Shown: positions 50,385-58,868 of the stretch, in pieces
Numbering within the stretch: position 1 is the stretch's first letter
Layout of the letters: each line of letters starts with the position of its first letter
Source: Saccharopolyspora sp. NFXS83
Lineage (GTDB): Bacteria; Actinomycetota; Actinomycetes; Mycobacteriales; Pseudonocardiaceae
Reading direction: 5' to 3'
Assembly (NCBI RefSeq): GCF_026241095.1
Contig: NZ_JAPFGB010000006.1
Span: 186,001-250,000, forward strand
Length of the DNA stretch: 64,000 bases
Notes under the pieces: model-generated
The model's input: the letters and a program-made list of their open reading frames with translations, nothing else
Told to the model about the DNA's origin: nothing
Databases searched by the model: none
Position numbers and translations under genes: made by a program

Positions 50385-51353
50385 GTGACTGAGACCTCCG
50401 AACCGCTCAGCGCACCGCTGGAAGTCGGTTTCGACTACACCCGTTCCCTGGGATCAGTGCTCGGCCGCTTCGCCACCGCGCTCCGGCAGCGGCGGATCAC
50501 CGGAGTGCGCGGCTCGGACGGCCGAGTGCACGTCCCCGCCGTCGAGTACGACCCGGACACCTTCGAACCCCTCGCCGAGCTGGTGGACGTCGGCTCCGAC
50601 GGCACCGTGCTGAGCTGGTCGTGGGCTCCGCAGCCCTTGGAGGGCCAGCCGCTGGAGCACGCGTTCGGTTGGGCGCTGATCCGGCTGGACGGCGCCGACA
50701 CCCCGCTGCTGCACGCCGTCGACGCCGGATCGGCCGACCGGATGCGCACCGGGATGCGGGTGCGCGCCAGGTGGGCGGCGGAGCCGGTCGGCGGCATCCG
50801 CGACATCGCCTGCTTCGACCCGGCCGACGGCGACGCCCCGCCGCAGCCGTCCGCACCGGCCGATGCGGACGAGCCGGTCACCACCCTGACCACGCCGATC
50901 CACTTGCACTACCAGCATTCCGCCTCCCCCGAGGAGAGCCGCTACCTGCGCGGACTCGCCGAGGGCAGGTTGCTGGGCCAGCGCTGCCCGGCCTGCGCCA
51001 AGGTCTACATCCCGCCGCGCGGCGCCTGCCCCACCGACGGCGTGCCCACCGAAGAAGAGGTGGAACTGCCCGACACCGGGATCGTGACCACCTTCTGCAT
51101 CGTGAACGTCCCGTTCCTCGGCCAGCGCATCAAGCCGCCTTACGTCGCGGCCTACGTGCTGCTCGACGGCGCCGACATCGCGTTCCTGCACCTGGTGCTC
51201 GGCTGCGCCGCCGAAGACGTCCGGATGGGGATGCGGGTGCGAGCCGAGTGGAAACCGCGTGCGGAGTGGGACTCGACGTTGCAGAACATCGACCACTTCA
51301 CCCCGACGGGCGAGCCCGACGCGCCGTACGAGTCCTACGCCCACCACCTGTGA
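50385..51353 (+). CDS. Tandem DUF35/OB-fold protein, partner of Ltp aldolase-like enzymes
   Basis: This 322-residue protein, similar in place and kind to Rv3521, is a tandem of two DUF35 units. The N-terminal unit (about 8-140; DYTRSLGSVLGRF onward, ending MRTGMRVRARW) has an OB-fold but no zinc Cys. The C-terminal unit (about 165-300) has the rubredoxin-like ribbon RCPACAKVYIPPRGACP, then the OB-fold ending VRMGMRVRAEW. DUF35 proteins bind thiolase-like SCP2 enzymes; ChsH2-DUF35 with Ltp2 is the studied aldolase case. Here it directly precedes ltp4 and ltp3 and probably forms a complex with one or both. Start GTG 50385. Confidence 0.82.
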   Translation: MTETSEPLSAPLEVGFDYTRSLGSVLGRFATALRQRRITGVRGSDGRVHVPAVEYDPDTFEPLAELVDVGSDGTVLSWSWAPQPLEGQPLEHAFGWALIRLDGADTPLLHAVDAGSADRMRTGMRVRARWAAEPVGGIRDIACFDPADGDAPPQPSAPADADEPVTTLTTPIHLHYQHSASPEESRYLRGLAEGRLLGQRCPACAKVYIPPRGACPTDGVPTEEEVELPDTGIVTTFCIVNVPFLGQRIKPPYVAAYVLLDGADIAFLHLVLGCAAEDVRMGMRVRAEWKPRAEWDSTLQNIDHFTPTGEPDAPYESYAHHL

Positions 51354-51399
51354 GCGCGCGAGCCCGCTGGAAACCCGAACATCGTGAGGGAGCGCGAGA

Positions 51400-52455
51400 A
51401 TGACCGAGAGCGATGTCGCCGTCGTCGGGTTCGCCCAGGCGCCGAACGTCCGCGCCACCCGCGGCACCACGAACGGCGTCGAGATGCTGGTGCCGGTCTT
51501 CGAGGAACTGCTCGACGGCACCGGGCTGTCCAAGGGGGACATCGGGTTCTGGTGCTCCGGCTCGTCGGACTACCTGGCCGGGCGGGCGTTCTCGTTCATC
51601 GCGGCGATCGACGCGATCGGCGCGTTCCCGCCGATCAACGAGTCGCACGTGGAGATGGACGCGGCCTGGGCGCTCTACGAGGCGTGGGTGAAGATCCGCA
51701 CCGGTGAGGTCGACACGGCGCTGGTGTACGGCTTCGGCAAGTCCTCGGCGGGCGAGCTGCGCCGGACGCTGGCGATGCAGCTCGATCCGTACTTCGTGGC
51801 CCCCTTGTGGCCGGATTCGGTGGCCGTGGCGGGATTGCAGGCTCGACTGGGGCTGGAGTCCGGGCTGTTCGGCGAAGAGCAGATGGCGCGGGTCGCGGCC
51901 CGTTCGCGGGCCGACGCGCGGCACAACCCGAGCGCCCAGGTGTCCGGCGAGGTGCGGGTCGCCGATCTGCTGGACCGGCCCTACGTGGCGGATCCGCTGC
52001 GGGCGCACGACTGCGCCCCCATCACCGACGGCGCCTCCGCGGTGCTGCTGGCGAGCTCGGACCGAGCCCGCGAGCTGCGCGAACGACCGGCGTGGATCAC
52101 CGGCCTGGAGCACCGCGTGGAGTCGGCGCAGCTGGGCGGGCGCGATCTCACCGCGTCACCATCCACTTCGGACGCTTCCCGGGCCGCGGGCGCGGTGGGC
52201 GTCGAGGTCGCGGAGCTGCACGCCCCGTTCAGCCACCAGGAGCTCCTGCTGCGCGCGGCGATCGGGCTGGACGACTCGGTGCGGATCAACCCGTCCGGTG
52301 GCGCGCTGTGCGGAAATCCGATGTTCGCGGCCGGGTTGTCCCGGATCGGCGAGGCGGCCTGCCGGGTGTGGTCGGGCGAGGCGGGCAAGGTGCTCGCGCA
52401 CGCCACCAGCGGCCCGGCGCTGCAGCAGAATCTCGTGTGCGTGATGGAGGGCTGA
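51400..52455 (+). CDS. ltp4: Thiolase-like lipid-transfer protein/aldolase Ltp4
   Basis: This 351-residue SCP-x thiolase-like protein (M. tuberculosis Ltp4: 354) has the usual thiolase acyl-binding Cys region replaced by VEMDAAWALYEAWVKIRTGEV. It keeps DCAPITDGASAVLLAS and NPSGGALCGNPMFAAGL. This pattern fits retro-aldolase-type Ltp proteins rather than true thiolases. In Rhodococcus Ltp3/Ltp4 are linked to C24-branched side-chain cleavage. It shares a 1-bp TGATG junction with ltp3 and follows the DUF35 gene by 46 bp. The start ATG 51400 is weakly preceded by GAGGGAGCG. Confidence 0.9.
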   Translation: MTESDVAVVGFAQAPNVRATRGTTNGVEMLVPVFEELLDGTGLSKGDIGFWCSGSSDYLAGRAFSFIAAIDAIGAFPPINESHVEMDAAWALYEAWVKIRTGEVDTALVYGFGKSSAGELRRTLAMQLDPYFVAPLWPDSVAVAGLQARLGLESGLFGEEQMARVAARSRADARHNPSAQVSGEVRVADLLDRPYVADPLRAHDCAPITDGASAVLLASSDRARELRERPAWITGLEHRVESAQLGGRDLTASPSTSDASRAAGAVGVEVAELHAPFSHQELLLRAAIGLDDSVRINPSGGALCGNPMFAAGLSRIGEAACRVWSGEAGKVLAHATSGPALQQNLVCVMEG

Positions 52456-53624
52456 TGGGCAAGCAGATCGCCGCGGTGCTCGGAACCGGTCAGACCCGGC
52501 ACGCCAGCCGCCGCACCGACGTGTCGATGGCCGGGCTGTGCCGCGAAGCGGTCGACCGGGCGATGGCCGACGCCGGGGTCGGCTGGGCGGACGTGGACGC
52601 CGTCGTCGTCGGCAAGGCACCGGACCTGTTCGAGGGCGTCATGATGCCGGAGCTGATGCTCGCGGACGCCTTGGGTGCCAACGGGAAACCACTGCTCCGG
52701 GTGCACACGGCGGGCTCCGTCGGCGGGTCGACCTCGAACGTGGCGGCGAGCCTGGTGCAGGGCGGGGTGCACCGGCGGGTGCTCGCGGTCTCGTTCGAGA
52801 AGCAGTCCGAGTCGAACGCGATGTGGGCGCTGTCGATCATGCCGCCGTTCAGCATGCCGGTGGGCGCCGGCGCGGGCGGCTACTTCGCCCCGCACGTGCG
52901 CTCCTACATCCGGCGCTCCGGTGCCCCCGAGCACATCGGGGCGATGGTCGCGGTGAAGGACCGGCTCAACGGCAGCAAGAACCCGTGGGCGCACGTGCGC
53001 CAGTCGGACTTGACCGTGGAGTCCGTGCTGGCCTCGCAGATGCTGTGGGATCCGATCCGCTACGACGAGACGTGCCCGTCGTCGGACGGTGCCTGCGCCA
53101 TCGTGCTCGGCGACGAGACCGCCGCTCGGGCCGCGGCGCGACCGGTGGCGTGGATCCACGCGACCGCGATGCGCACCGAGCCCACCACGTTCGCCGGGCG
53201 GGACCAGGTGAACCCGCAAGCGGGCCGGGACGCGGCGGCGGCGCTGTGGAAGCAGGCCGGGATCACCGATCCGCTGGCCGAGATCGACGTCGCGGAGATC
53301 TACGTGCCGTTCTCCTGGTTCGAGCCGATGTGGCTGGAGAACCTGGGGTTCACCGACGAGGGCTCCGGCTGGCGGCTGACCGAGGCAGGCGAGACCGCCA
53401 TCGGCGGGCGGCTGCCGATCAACCCGTCCGGAGGAGTGCTGTCGTCGAACCCGATCGGCGCCTCCGGCATGTTGCGCTTCGCGGAGGCGGCGATGCAAGT
53501 GATGGAACGCGCGGGGGACCACCAGGTGGACGGCGCGCGCACCGCGCTCGGGCACGCCTACGGCGGCGGCTCGCAGTACTTCTCGATGTGGGTCGTCGGT
53601 TCTGAGCGGCCGGGGGTGCGCTGA
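52455..53624 (+). CDS. ltp3: Thiolase-like lipid-transfer protein/aldolase Ltp3
   Basis: This 389-residue protein (M. tuberculosis Ltp3: 394) is a second SCP-x thiolase-like enzyme. Visible features: VVVGKAPDLFEGVMMPELML, VHTAGSVGGSTSNVAASLV (position of the thiolase Cys occupied by another residue), CPSSDGACAIVLGDE, INPSGGVLSSNPIGASGM and a C-terminal GHAYGGGSQYFSMW. Together with Ltp4 and the DUF35 protein it probably forms an aldolase complex for branched sterol side chains. The junctions to ltp4 and to the LLM gene are both 1-bp TGATG overlaps. Confidence 0.9.
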   Translation: MGKQIAAVLGTGQTRHASRRTDVSMAGLCREAVDRAMADAGVGWADVDAVVVGKAPDLFEGVMMPELMLADALGANGKPLLRVHTAGSVGGSTSNVAASLVQGGVHRRVLAVSFEKQSESNAMWALSIMPPFSMPVGAGAGGYFAPHVRSYIRRSGAPEHIGAMVAVKDRLNGSKNPWAHVRQSDLTVESVLASQMLWDPIRYDETCPSSDGACAIVLGDETAARAAARPVAWIHATAMRTEPTTFAGRDQVNPQAGRDAAAALWKQAGITDPLAEIDVAEIYVPFSWFEPMWLENLGFTDEGSGWRLTEAGETAIGGRLPINPSGGVLSSNPIGASGMLRFAEAAMQVMERAGDHQVDGARTALGHAYGGGSQYFSMWVVGSERPGVR

Positions 53625-54493
53625 TGAAGTTCACGCTGTCGGTGGCCATGTGCCCGCTGGACCAGCTCACCGAGCTCGCGCGGACGGCCGAGGAGCTCGG
53701 CTTCTCCGCCATCGCGCTGCCGGATTCCCTGTTCTACTCCGAGGACGTCGCCGCCGACTACCCGTACACGCCGGACGGCAAGCGGATGTGGACCGAGGAG
53801 ACCCCGTGGACGGACCCGCTGGTCGCGGCGGCGGCGATGGGCGCGGTGACCGAGCGGATCCGGTTCTACACGTCCGTGCTCAAGCTCGGCCCGCGCAACC
53901 CGGTGCTGCTGTCCCGGCAGGTCGCCTCGGTGGCCGCGCTCACCGGCGACCGCTTCGGACTCGGCATCGGCATCGGCTGGACGCCGGAGGAGTTCGAGTG
54001 GTGCGGTGCGCCGTTCGAGCGGCGCGGACCGCGGGTCGACGAGGCGATCGAGGTGCTGCGGCTGATCCTCGGCGGCGGCATGGTCGAGCACCACGGCGAG
54101 TTCTTCGACTTCGACCGCCTGCGCGTCTCCCCCGCGCCCGGCAGCAGGGTGCAGATCTACATCGGCGGGCACACCGAGCGGGCGCTGCGCCGGGCCGCGC
54201 TGCGCGGCGACGGCTGGTCCTCGGCGATGATGCGGCTCGGCGAGCTGCGCGGCACCATCGACCGCCTCGCCGAGCTGCGCGCCGAGCACGGCCGCGCCGA
54301 CGAACCGTTCGAGATCCAGGCGGTGTGCATCGACAAGTTCGGCCTGGACGGCTACCGGGAGCAGGCCGAAGCCGGGGTCACCGACGCCATCGTGGTGCCG
54401 TGGGTCCTGGAGGGCCACGGCTTCGACGCGGACGTCGAGGTCAAGAAGGAATCCCTCGCCCGCTTCGCCGACGACGTCATCCGCAAGTTCTGA
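53624..54493 (+). CDS. LLM-class F420-dependent oxidoreductase in the ltp operon
   Basis: This 289-residue luciferase-like TIM-barrel protein (short TIGR03619-like form) has MKFTLSVAMCPLDQLTELARTAEELGFSAIALPDS at the start and LGPRNPVLLSRQVASVAALTGDRFGLGIGIGW near residue 88. FEWCGAPFERRGPRVDEAI and VQIYIGGHTERALRRAALRGDGW follow. It is translationally coupled to ltp3 (TGATG). In M. tuberculosis ltp3 is followed by other genes, so this position is different. It might reduce an enone or aldehyde released by Ltp3/Ltp4; F420 use is inferred from the family. Confidence 0.82.
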   Translation: MKFTLSVAMCPLDQLTELARTAEELGFSAIALPDSLFYSEDVAADYPYTPDGKRMWTEETPWTDPLVAAAAMGAVTERIRFYTSVLKLGPRNPVLLSRQVASVAALTGDRFGLGIGIGWTPEEFEWCGAPFERRGPRVDEAIEVLRLILGGGMVEHHGEFFDFDRLRVSPAPGSRVQIYIGGHTERALRRAALRGDGWSSAMMRLGELRGTIDRLAELRAEHGRADEPFEIQAVCIDKFGLDGYREQAEAGVTDAIVVPWVLEGHGFDADVEVKKESLARFADDVIRKF

Positions 54494-54550
54494 GCCGCGA
54501 CCACGCCAGATGGGGCCGCGGCGCCGCGGCCACGGAACCGAGAGGTGCCC

Positions 54551-54991
54551 ATGCACGCCGACGTCGTCTGGAAAGCCATCAACGCCGAGCACCCGGCCCG
54601 CCGGGCGGCTCGCGCCTCGATGGACGCCGTGGTGCGCGGGGCCAAGCAGGAGTGGCTCGCGCTGTTCGCCCCGGACGCCGTGATCCAGGACCCGGTGGGC
54701 GAATCGCCGCTGGACCCCACCGGGCTCGGGCACCACGGCCGGGAGGGGATCGAGGCCTTCTGGGATGCGGTGATCTCCACCGCTGAGCGCCTGGTGTTCC
54801 ACGTCCTCGACTCGTTCGCCGCCGGGGACGAGGTGGCCAACACCGGCTTCATCCGCACCCACCTGCCCGACGGCTCCGTCATGGACGCCGAAGGCGTGTT
54901 CGTCTACCGGGTGGACGAACACGGCAGGCTCGTGTCCATGCGCGCCTTCTGGGAGTTCGACCGCGCCATGGCGACGCTGCACACGCCCTGA
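54551..54991 (+). CDS. Ketosteroid-isomerase-like NTF2 protein (Rv0760c-like)
   Basis: This 146-residue NTF2/SnoaL-fold protein resembles M. tuberculosis Rv0760c, a ketosteroid-isomerase-like protein. It has WLALFAPDAVIQDPVGESPLDPTGLGHHGREGIEAFW at about 36-72 and RLVFHVLDSFAAGDEVANTGFIRTH. MDAEGVFVYRVDEHGRLVSMRAFWEFDR closes the fold. The Asp in VIQDP fits the position of a KSI catalytic acid. Delta5-to-delta4 isomerisation or steroid binding is plausible. It ends the right-reading DUF35-ltp operon; the start is ATG 54551, although GTG 54545 is in frame. Confidence 0.8.
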   Translation: MHADVVWKAINAEHPARRAARASMDAVVRGAKQEWLALFAPDAVIQDPVGESPLDPTGLGHHGREGIEAFWDAVISTAERLVFHVLDSFAAGDEVANTGFIRTHLPDGSVMDAEGVFVYRVDEHGRLVSMRAFWEFDRAMATLHTP

Positions 54992-55021
54992 AACCTTTCC
55001 GCTCCTGGTGCGCAGGCGTCC

Positions 55022-55177
55022 AGGTAGCGGAACCTCAGTTTCTTCCTCGCTGCGGGATCTTCTTCCCAAGTGGCTCCGCCACGAGGGAAAAAGCCGTCCT
55101 CGCGAGGAAGCAACTGAGAACCCGCCGGTGGTCGGCTTGTTTTGGTGGTCACTGCTCAGCGGCTTCGCCGCTGACAA
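55022..55177. repeat. Nested-hairpin intergenic repeat, copy C (inverted)
   Basis: This copy lies in the opposite orientation to copies A, B and D, between the KSI-like gene and the convergent HxlR gene. Outer arms TCAGTTTCTTCCTCGC 55035-55050 and GCGAGGAAGCAACTGA 55102-55117 pair at 15 of 16 positions. The CG of other copies is replaced by TT on one arm and AA on the other. Inner arms 55059-55067 and 55085-55093 pair at 8 of 9. The tip is GTGGC-TCC-GCCAC (55070-55082), and the end hairpin TCAGCGGC-TTC-GCCGCTGA is at 55156-55174. Confidence 0.82.
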
Positions 55178-55266
55178 GACGTGGACGGCAGATGCAGCCC
55201 GCGTATTCGAAGGCAGGCGGCGAGGTGGCCTCGCTCGACCCGCGGTCAAGCCGCTCCGAACGCTCC

Positions 55267-55647
55267 TCAGCCGTCGAACTTCCGGCGGGATCCCTCGATG
55301 TGGTGGAAGTGCTCGTGCGTCCAGTCGCACATCCAGTGGACCGTCTTGCGCAGGTCGCGGCCCGGTTCGTTGAGGGCGTACTCGACCCGCGGCGGCACGG
55401 TCGGGTGCACGGTCCGCTCGACCAGGCCGTTGCGCTCCAGCATGCGCAGGTTCTGGGTGAGCATCTTGTGGCTGATGCCCTCGATCTCCGCGCGCAGTTC
55501 GGTGAAGCGCAGGGTCCGCTCCCCCAGCGCGTCGATGATCAACAACGCCCACTTGTTGGCGATGTCGGAGAAGATCTCCCGCGCCAGCGAGTCCGCGCGC
55601 GTCAGATCCGCGTCCTCGGGCGTGCCCTTGAGCTGCTTGGTCACCAT
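55267..55647 (-). CDS. HxlR-family winged-helix regulator
   Basis: This 126-residue MarR-like HxlR regulator has IFSDIANKWALLIIDAL at about 26-42, then LRFTELRAEIEGISHKMLTQNLRMLERNGLV (recognition helix) and PPRVEYALNEPGRDLRKTV (wing). A single Cys in HWMCDW could be redox-sensing, as in some HxlR proteins. It diverges from a RidA-family gene, its most likely target. A 5-bp inverted repeat TGGTT/AACCA at 55703-55719 lies between them but is too short to call an operator with confidence. The pair looks unrelated to sterol metabolism. Confidence 0.87.
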   Translation of the reverse strand: MVTKQLKGTPEDADLTRADSLAREIFSDIANKWALLIIDALGERTLRFTELRAEIEGISHKMLTQNLRMLERNGLVERTVHPTVPPRVEYALNEPGRDLRKTVHWMCDWTHEHFHHIEGSRRKFDG

Positions 55648-55780
55648 GTGGTTCCTCGGTCACTGAAAAGTGCGTTCTTCCTCGTCATCGCACACTCTCC
55701 TATGGTTTCCGAGTAACCACAAGAGACCGGACCTTCCGGTCCGAACGAGCCCGCGGGCTCGGCACGAGGAGGCACGCAGC

Positions 55781-56191
55781 ATGGCCATCAGCCTGGTGAA
55801 CCCGGACGGGTTGCCGAAGGTCGACCTCTACCGGCAGGTCTCGGTCGCCACCGGATCGAAGCTGGTCTTCATCGCCGGCCAGGTCGCCCGCGACGCCGAC
55901 GGCGGCCGGGTCGGCGAGGGCGATTTCACCGCCCAGGTCGAGCAGTGCTACCTCAACATCGGCGCCGCGCTGGAGGCGGCCGGAGCGACGTTCGACGACG
56001 TGGCGAAGCTGACCGCCTACCTCGTCGACTGGACCCCCGACAAGTTCCCGATGTTCGTGGAGGGAGTGGCCCGCGCCACCGCGAAGCTCGGCACCGCCCC
56101 GCTACCGCCGTTCACGGGCATCGGCGTCGCCACCCTCGCCGAGCCGGACATGCTCGTCGAGGTGGAGGCCACCGCGGTCGTGGACAGGTGA
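55781..56191 (+). CDS. RidA/YjgF-family protein
   Basis: This 136-residue RidA fold protein has the family core LVFIAGQVARDADGGRVGEGDFTAQVEQCYLNIGAALEAAGA at about 27-68, VAKLTAYLVDWTPDKFP and PPFTGIGVATLAEPDMLVEVEATAVV. RidA proteins deaminate reactive enamines or imines. The usual catalytic Arg before the last strand (xxRxxVxV) is not evident here: the segment reads TGIGVATLAEPDML. A different activity within the superfamily is therefore likely. The ATG at 55781 is preceded by GAGGAGG. Its stop codon lies inside a strong terminator hairpin. Confidence 0.85.
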   Translation: MAISLVNPDGLPKVDLYRQVSVATGSKLVFIAGQVARDADGGRVGEGDFTAQVEQCYLNIGAALEAAGATFDDVAKLTAYLVDWTPDKFPMFVEGVARATAKLGTAPLPPFTGIGVATLAEPDMLVEVEATAVVDR

Positions 56192-56225
56192 GCGCTCCCT
56201 CCACCGGGGAGGGAGCGCTCACCTG
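56185..56225. terminator. Bidirectional terminator hairpin
   Basis: A perfect 18-bp inverted repeat (56185-56202 with 56208-56225, 5-nt loop) overlaps the RidA-gene stop codon and ends 12 bp before the cyp125 stop, separating the two convergent genes. Confidence 0.82.
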
Positions 56226-56236
56226 GACCGCGCGGC

Positions 56237-57463
56237 TCATCTGTAGCGGACTTGGAACTCCTTGATCCCGTTGAGCCAGCCGGAGCGCAGCCGGCGCGGT
56301 TCGGCGGCCTTCTTGATGCCGGGCATCTGCTCCGCGATGGCCCGGAAGATCAGGTCGATCTCCAGCCGCGCCAGGTTCGCGCCCAGGCAGTAGTGCGCCC
56401 CGGTGCCGCCGAAGCCGACGTGCGGGTTCGGGTCGCGGGTGACGTCGAAGCGCTCCGGTGAGTCGAAGACCTCGGGGTCGAAGTTCGCCGAGCTGTAGAA
56501 CATCGCCACCCGGTCGCCCTGCTTGATCGGCACACCTCGCAGTTCGACGTCGGCGAGCGCGGTGCGCTGGAACGACATCACCGGCGTCGCCCACCGCACG
56601 ATCTCGTCGGCGGTGGTGGCCGGGCGCTCGGCCTTGAACAGCTCCCACTGCTCGGGGTGTTCCAGCAGCGCCTGCATGCCGTGGGTGATCGCGTTGCGGG
56701 TGGTCTCGTTGCCCGCGACGGCCAGCAGCAGCACGAAGAAGCCGAACTCGTCGTCGTTGAGCTTGTGCCCGTCGACGTCGGCGTTCACCAGCTTCGTCAC
56801 GATGTCGTCCATCGGACAACCGCGGCGCTGCTCGGCCATGTTCATGCTGTAGCCGAGCAGTTCGGTCGCGGCCGTGGTCGGATCGATCTGGTATTCCGGG
56901 TCGTCGTAGGCGATCATCTGGTTGGACCAGTCGAAGATGTCCTTGCGGTGCTCCTGCGGGATGCCCAGCAGCTCCGCGATGGCCTGCAGCGGCAGTTCGC
57001 AGGCCACGTCGGTGACGAAGTCGCCGGTCCCACCGGCGACGGCCTCCGACACGATGCGTTCGGCCCGTTCGTTGAGCGCCTCGCTGAGGCCGTTGATGGC
57101 GCGCGGCGTGAACCCGCGGGACACGATGCTGCGCAGCTTGGTGTGCTCGGGCGGGTCCATGTTGAGCAGGATCAACCGCTGCATCTCGATCTGCTCGCGG
57201 TTCATCTCCTCGTTGAACCGGGTGATCGCGGTGTTCTCCCGGGAGGAGAACACCTCGCTGCGACGGGAGATCTCCTTGACGTCGGCGTGCTTGCTCACCA
57301 CCCAGTAGCCCTCGTCGTCGTACCCGGCTTTGCCACGCGGCAGCGGGTTCCACCACACCGGAGCGGTGCGCCGGAGTTCCGCGAACTCCTGCATCGGCAA
57401 TCGCTCGGCGTAGAGGTCGGGGTCGGTGAAGTCGAAGCCGGCCGGGATGTGGGGGGAGACCAC
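56237..57463 (-). CDS. cyp125: Steroid C26-monooxygenase CYP125
   Basis: This 408-residue cytochrome P450 follows M. tuberculosis CYP125 closely. CYP125 hydroxylates C26 (C27) of cholest-4-en-3-one and can oxidise it to the acid. Motifs: PAGFDFTDPDLYAERLP at the N-terminus, DPPEHTKLRSIVSRGFTPRA near residue 98 and I-helix LLLAVAGNETTRNAITHG. The ExxR is in DEIVRWATPV, and the heme loop FGGTGAHYCLGANLAR carries the Cys. The start GTG 57463 has GGAGGTTGCC upstream; a longer frame to 57655 would cross the promoter. It is divergent from fadA5 with two KstR-type boxes in the gap, as in mycobacteria. Confidence 0.95.
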   Translation of the reverse strand: MVSPHIPAGFDFTDPDLYAERLPMQEFAELRRTAPVWWNPLPRGKAGYDDEGYWVVSKHADVKEISRRSEVFSSRENTAITRFNEEMNREQIEMQRLILLNMDPPEHTKLRSIVSRGFTPRAINGLSEALNERAERIVSEAVAGGTGDFVTDVACELPLQAIAELLGIPQEHRKDIFDWSNQMIAYDDPEYQIDPTTAATELLGYSMNMAEQRRGCPMDDIVTKLVNADVDGHKLNDDEFGFFVLLLAVAGNETTRNAITHGMQALLEHPEQWELFKAERPATTADEIVRWATPVMSFQRTALADVELRGVPIKQGDRVAMFYSSANFDPEVFDSPERFDVTRDPNPHVGFGGTGAHYCLGANLARLEIDLIFRAIAEQMPGIKKAAEPRRLRSGWLNGIKEFQVRYR

Positions 57464-57505
57464 GGCAACCTCCTGCGGTCCGCACGGAGCCACGAGATCA
57501 AGAAA

Positions 57506-57519
57506 GAGAACGTGTTCTA
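57506..57519. promoter_or_regulatory. KstR-type operator, cyp125 side
   Basis: GAGAACGTGTTCTA matches the KstR consensus except the first base. It lies 43 bp upstream of the cyp125 GTG. Confidence 0.75.
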
Positions 57520-57647
57520 TGTGAACCGAACCACAGCCATTCCAAGAAGTAAACCCCAGTAACCGGGCACCTGTCCTCCATTCAGGCGGTGACAGCGACT
57601 TGCTCCGAGGACTCCGCCAAGGCCGCCCCCAAGCCCTTGCCGAGCAC

Positions 57648-57661
57648 GAGAACACGTTCTA
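57648..57661. promoter_or_regulatory. KstR-type operator, fadA5-fadD3 side
   Basis: GAGAACACGTTCTA matches the KstR consensus except the first base. It lies 40 bp upstream of the fadA5 GTG, so it should control fadA5 and the closely following fadD3. Confidence 0.78.
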
Positions 57662-57688
57662 CATTTGCCTTCAGGCTGTCCGCTCTGA

Positions 57689-58864
<1,176 letters not shown>

Positions 58865-58868
58865 GCTC

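Noticed and set aside
53558-55663. A 701-codon minus-strand frame across the LLM and KSI-like genes and repeat C
   Set aside because: It is antisense to genes with clear family motifs and passes through the repeat; no domain was recognised.
55703-55719. TGGTT/AACCA inverted repeat between the HxlR and RidA genes as an operator
   Set aside because: The arms are only 5 bp and do not match a known HxlR site; noted in the HxlR entry but not listed as a feature.
57464-57655. 64-codon N-terminal extension of cyp125
   Set aside because: It crosses both the likely promoter and a KstR box; GTG 57463 has a strong ribosome site and the family N-terminus.
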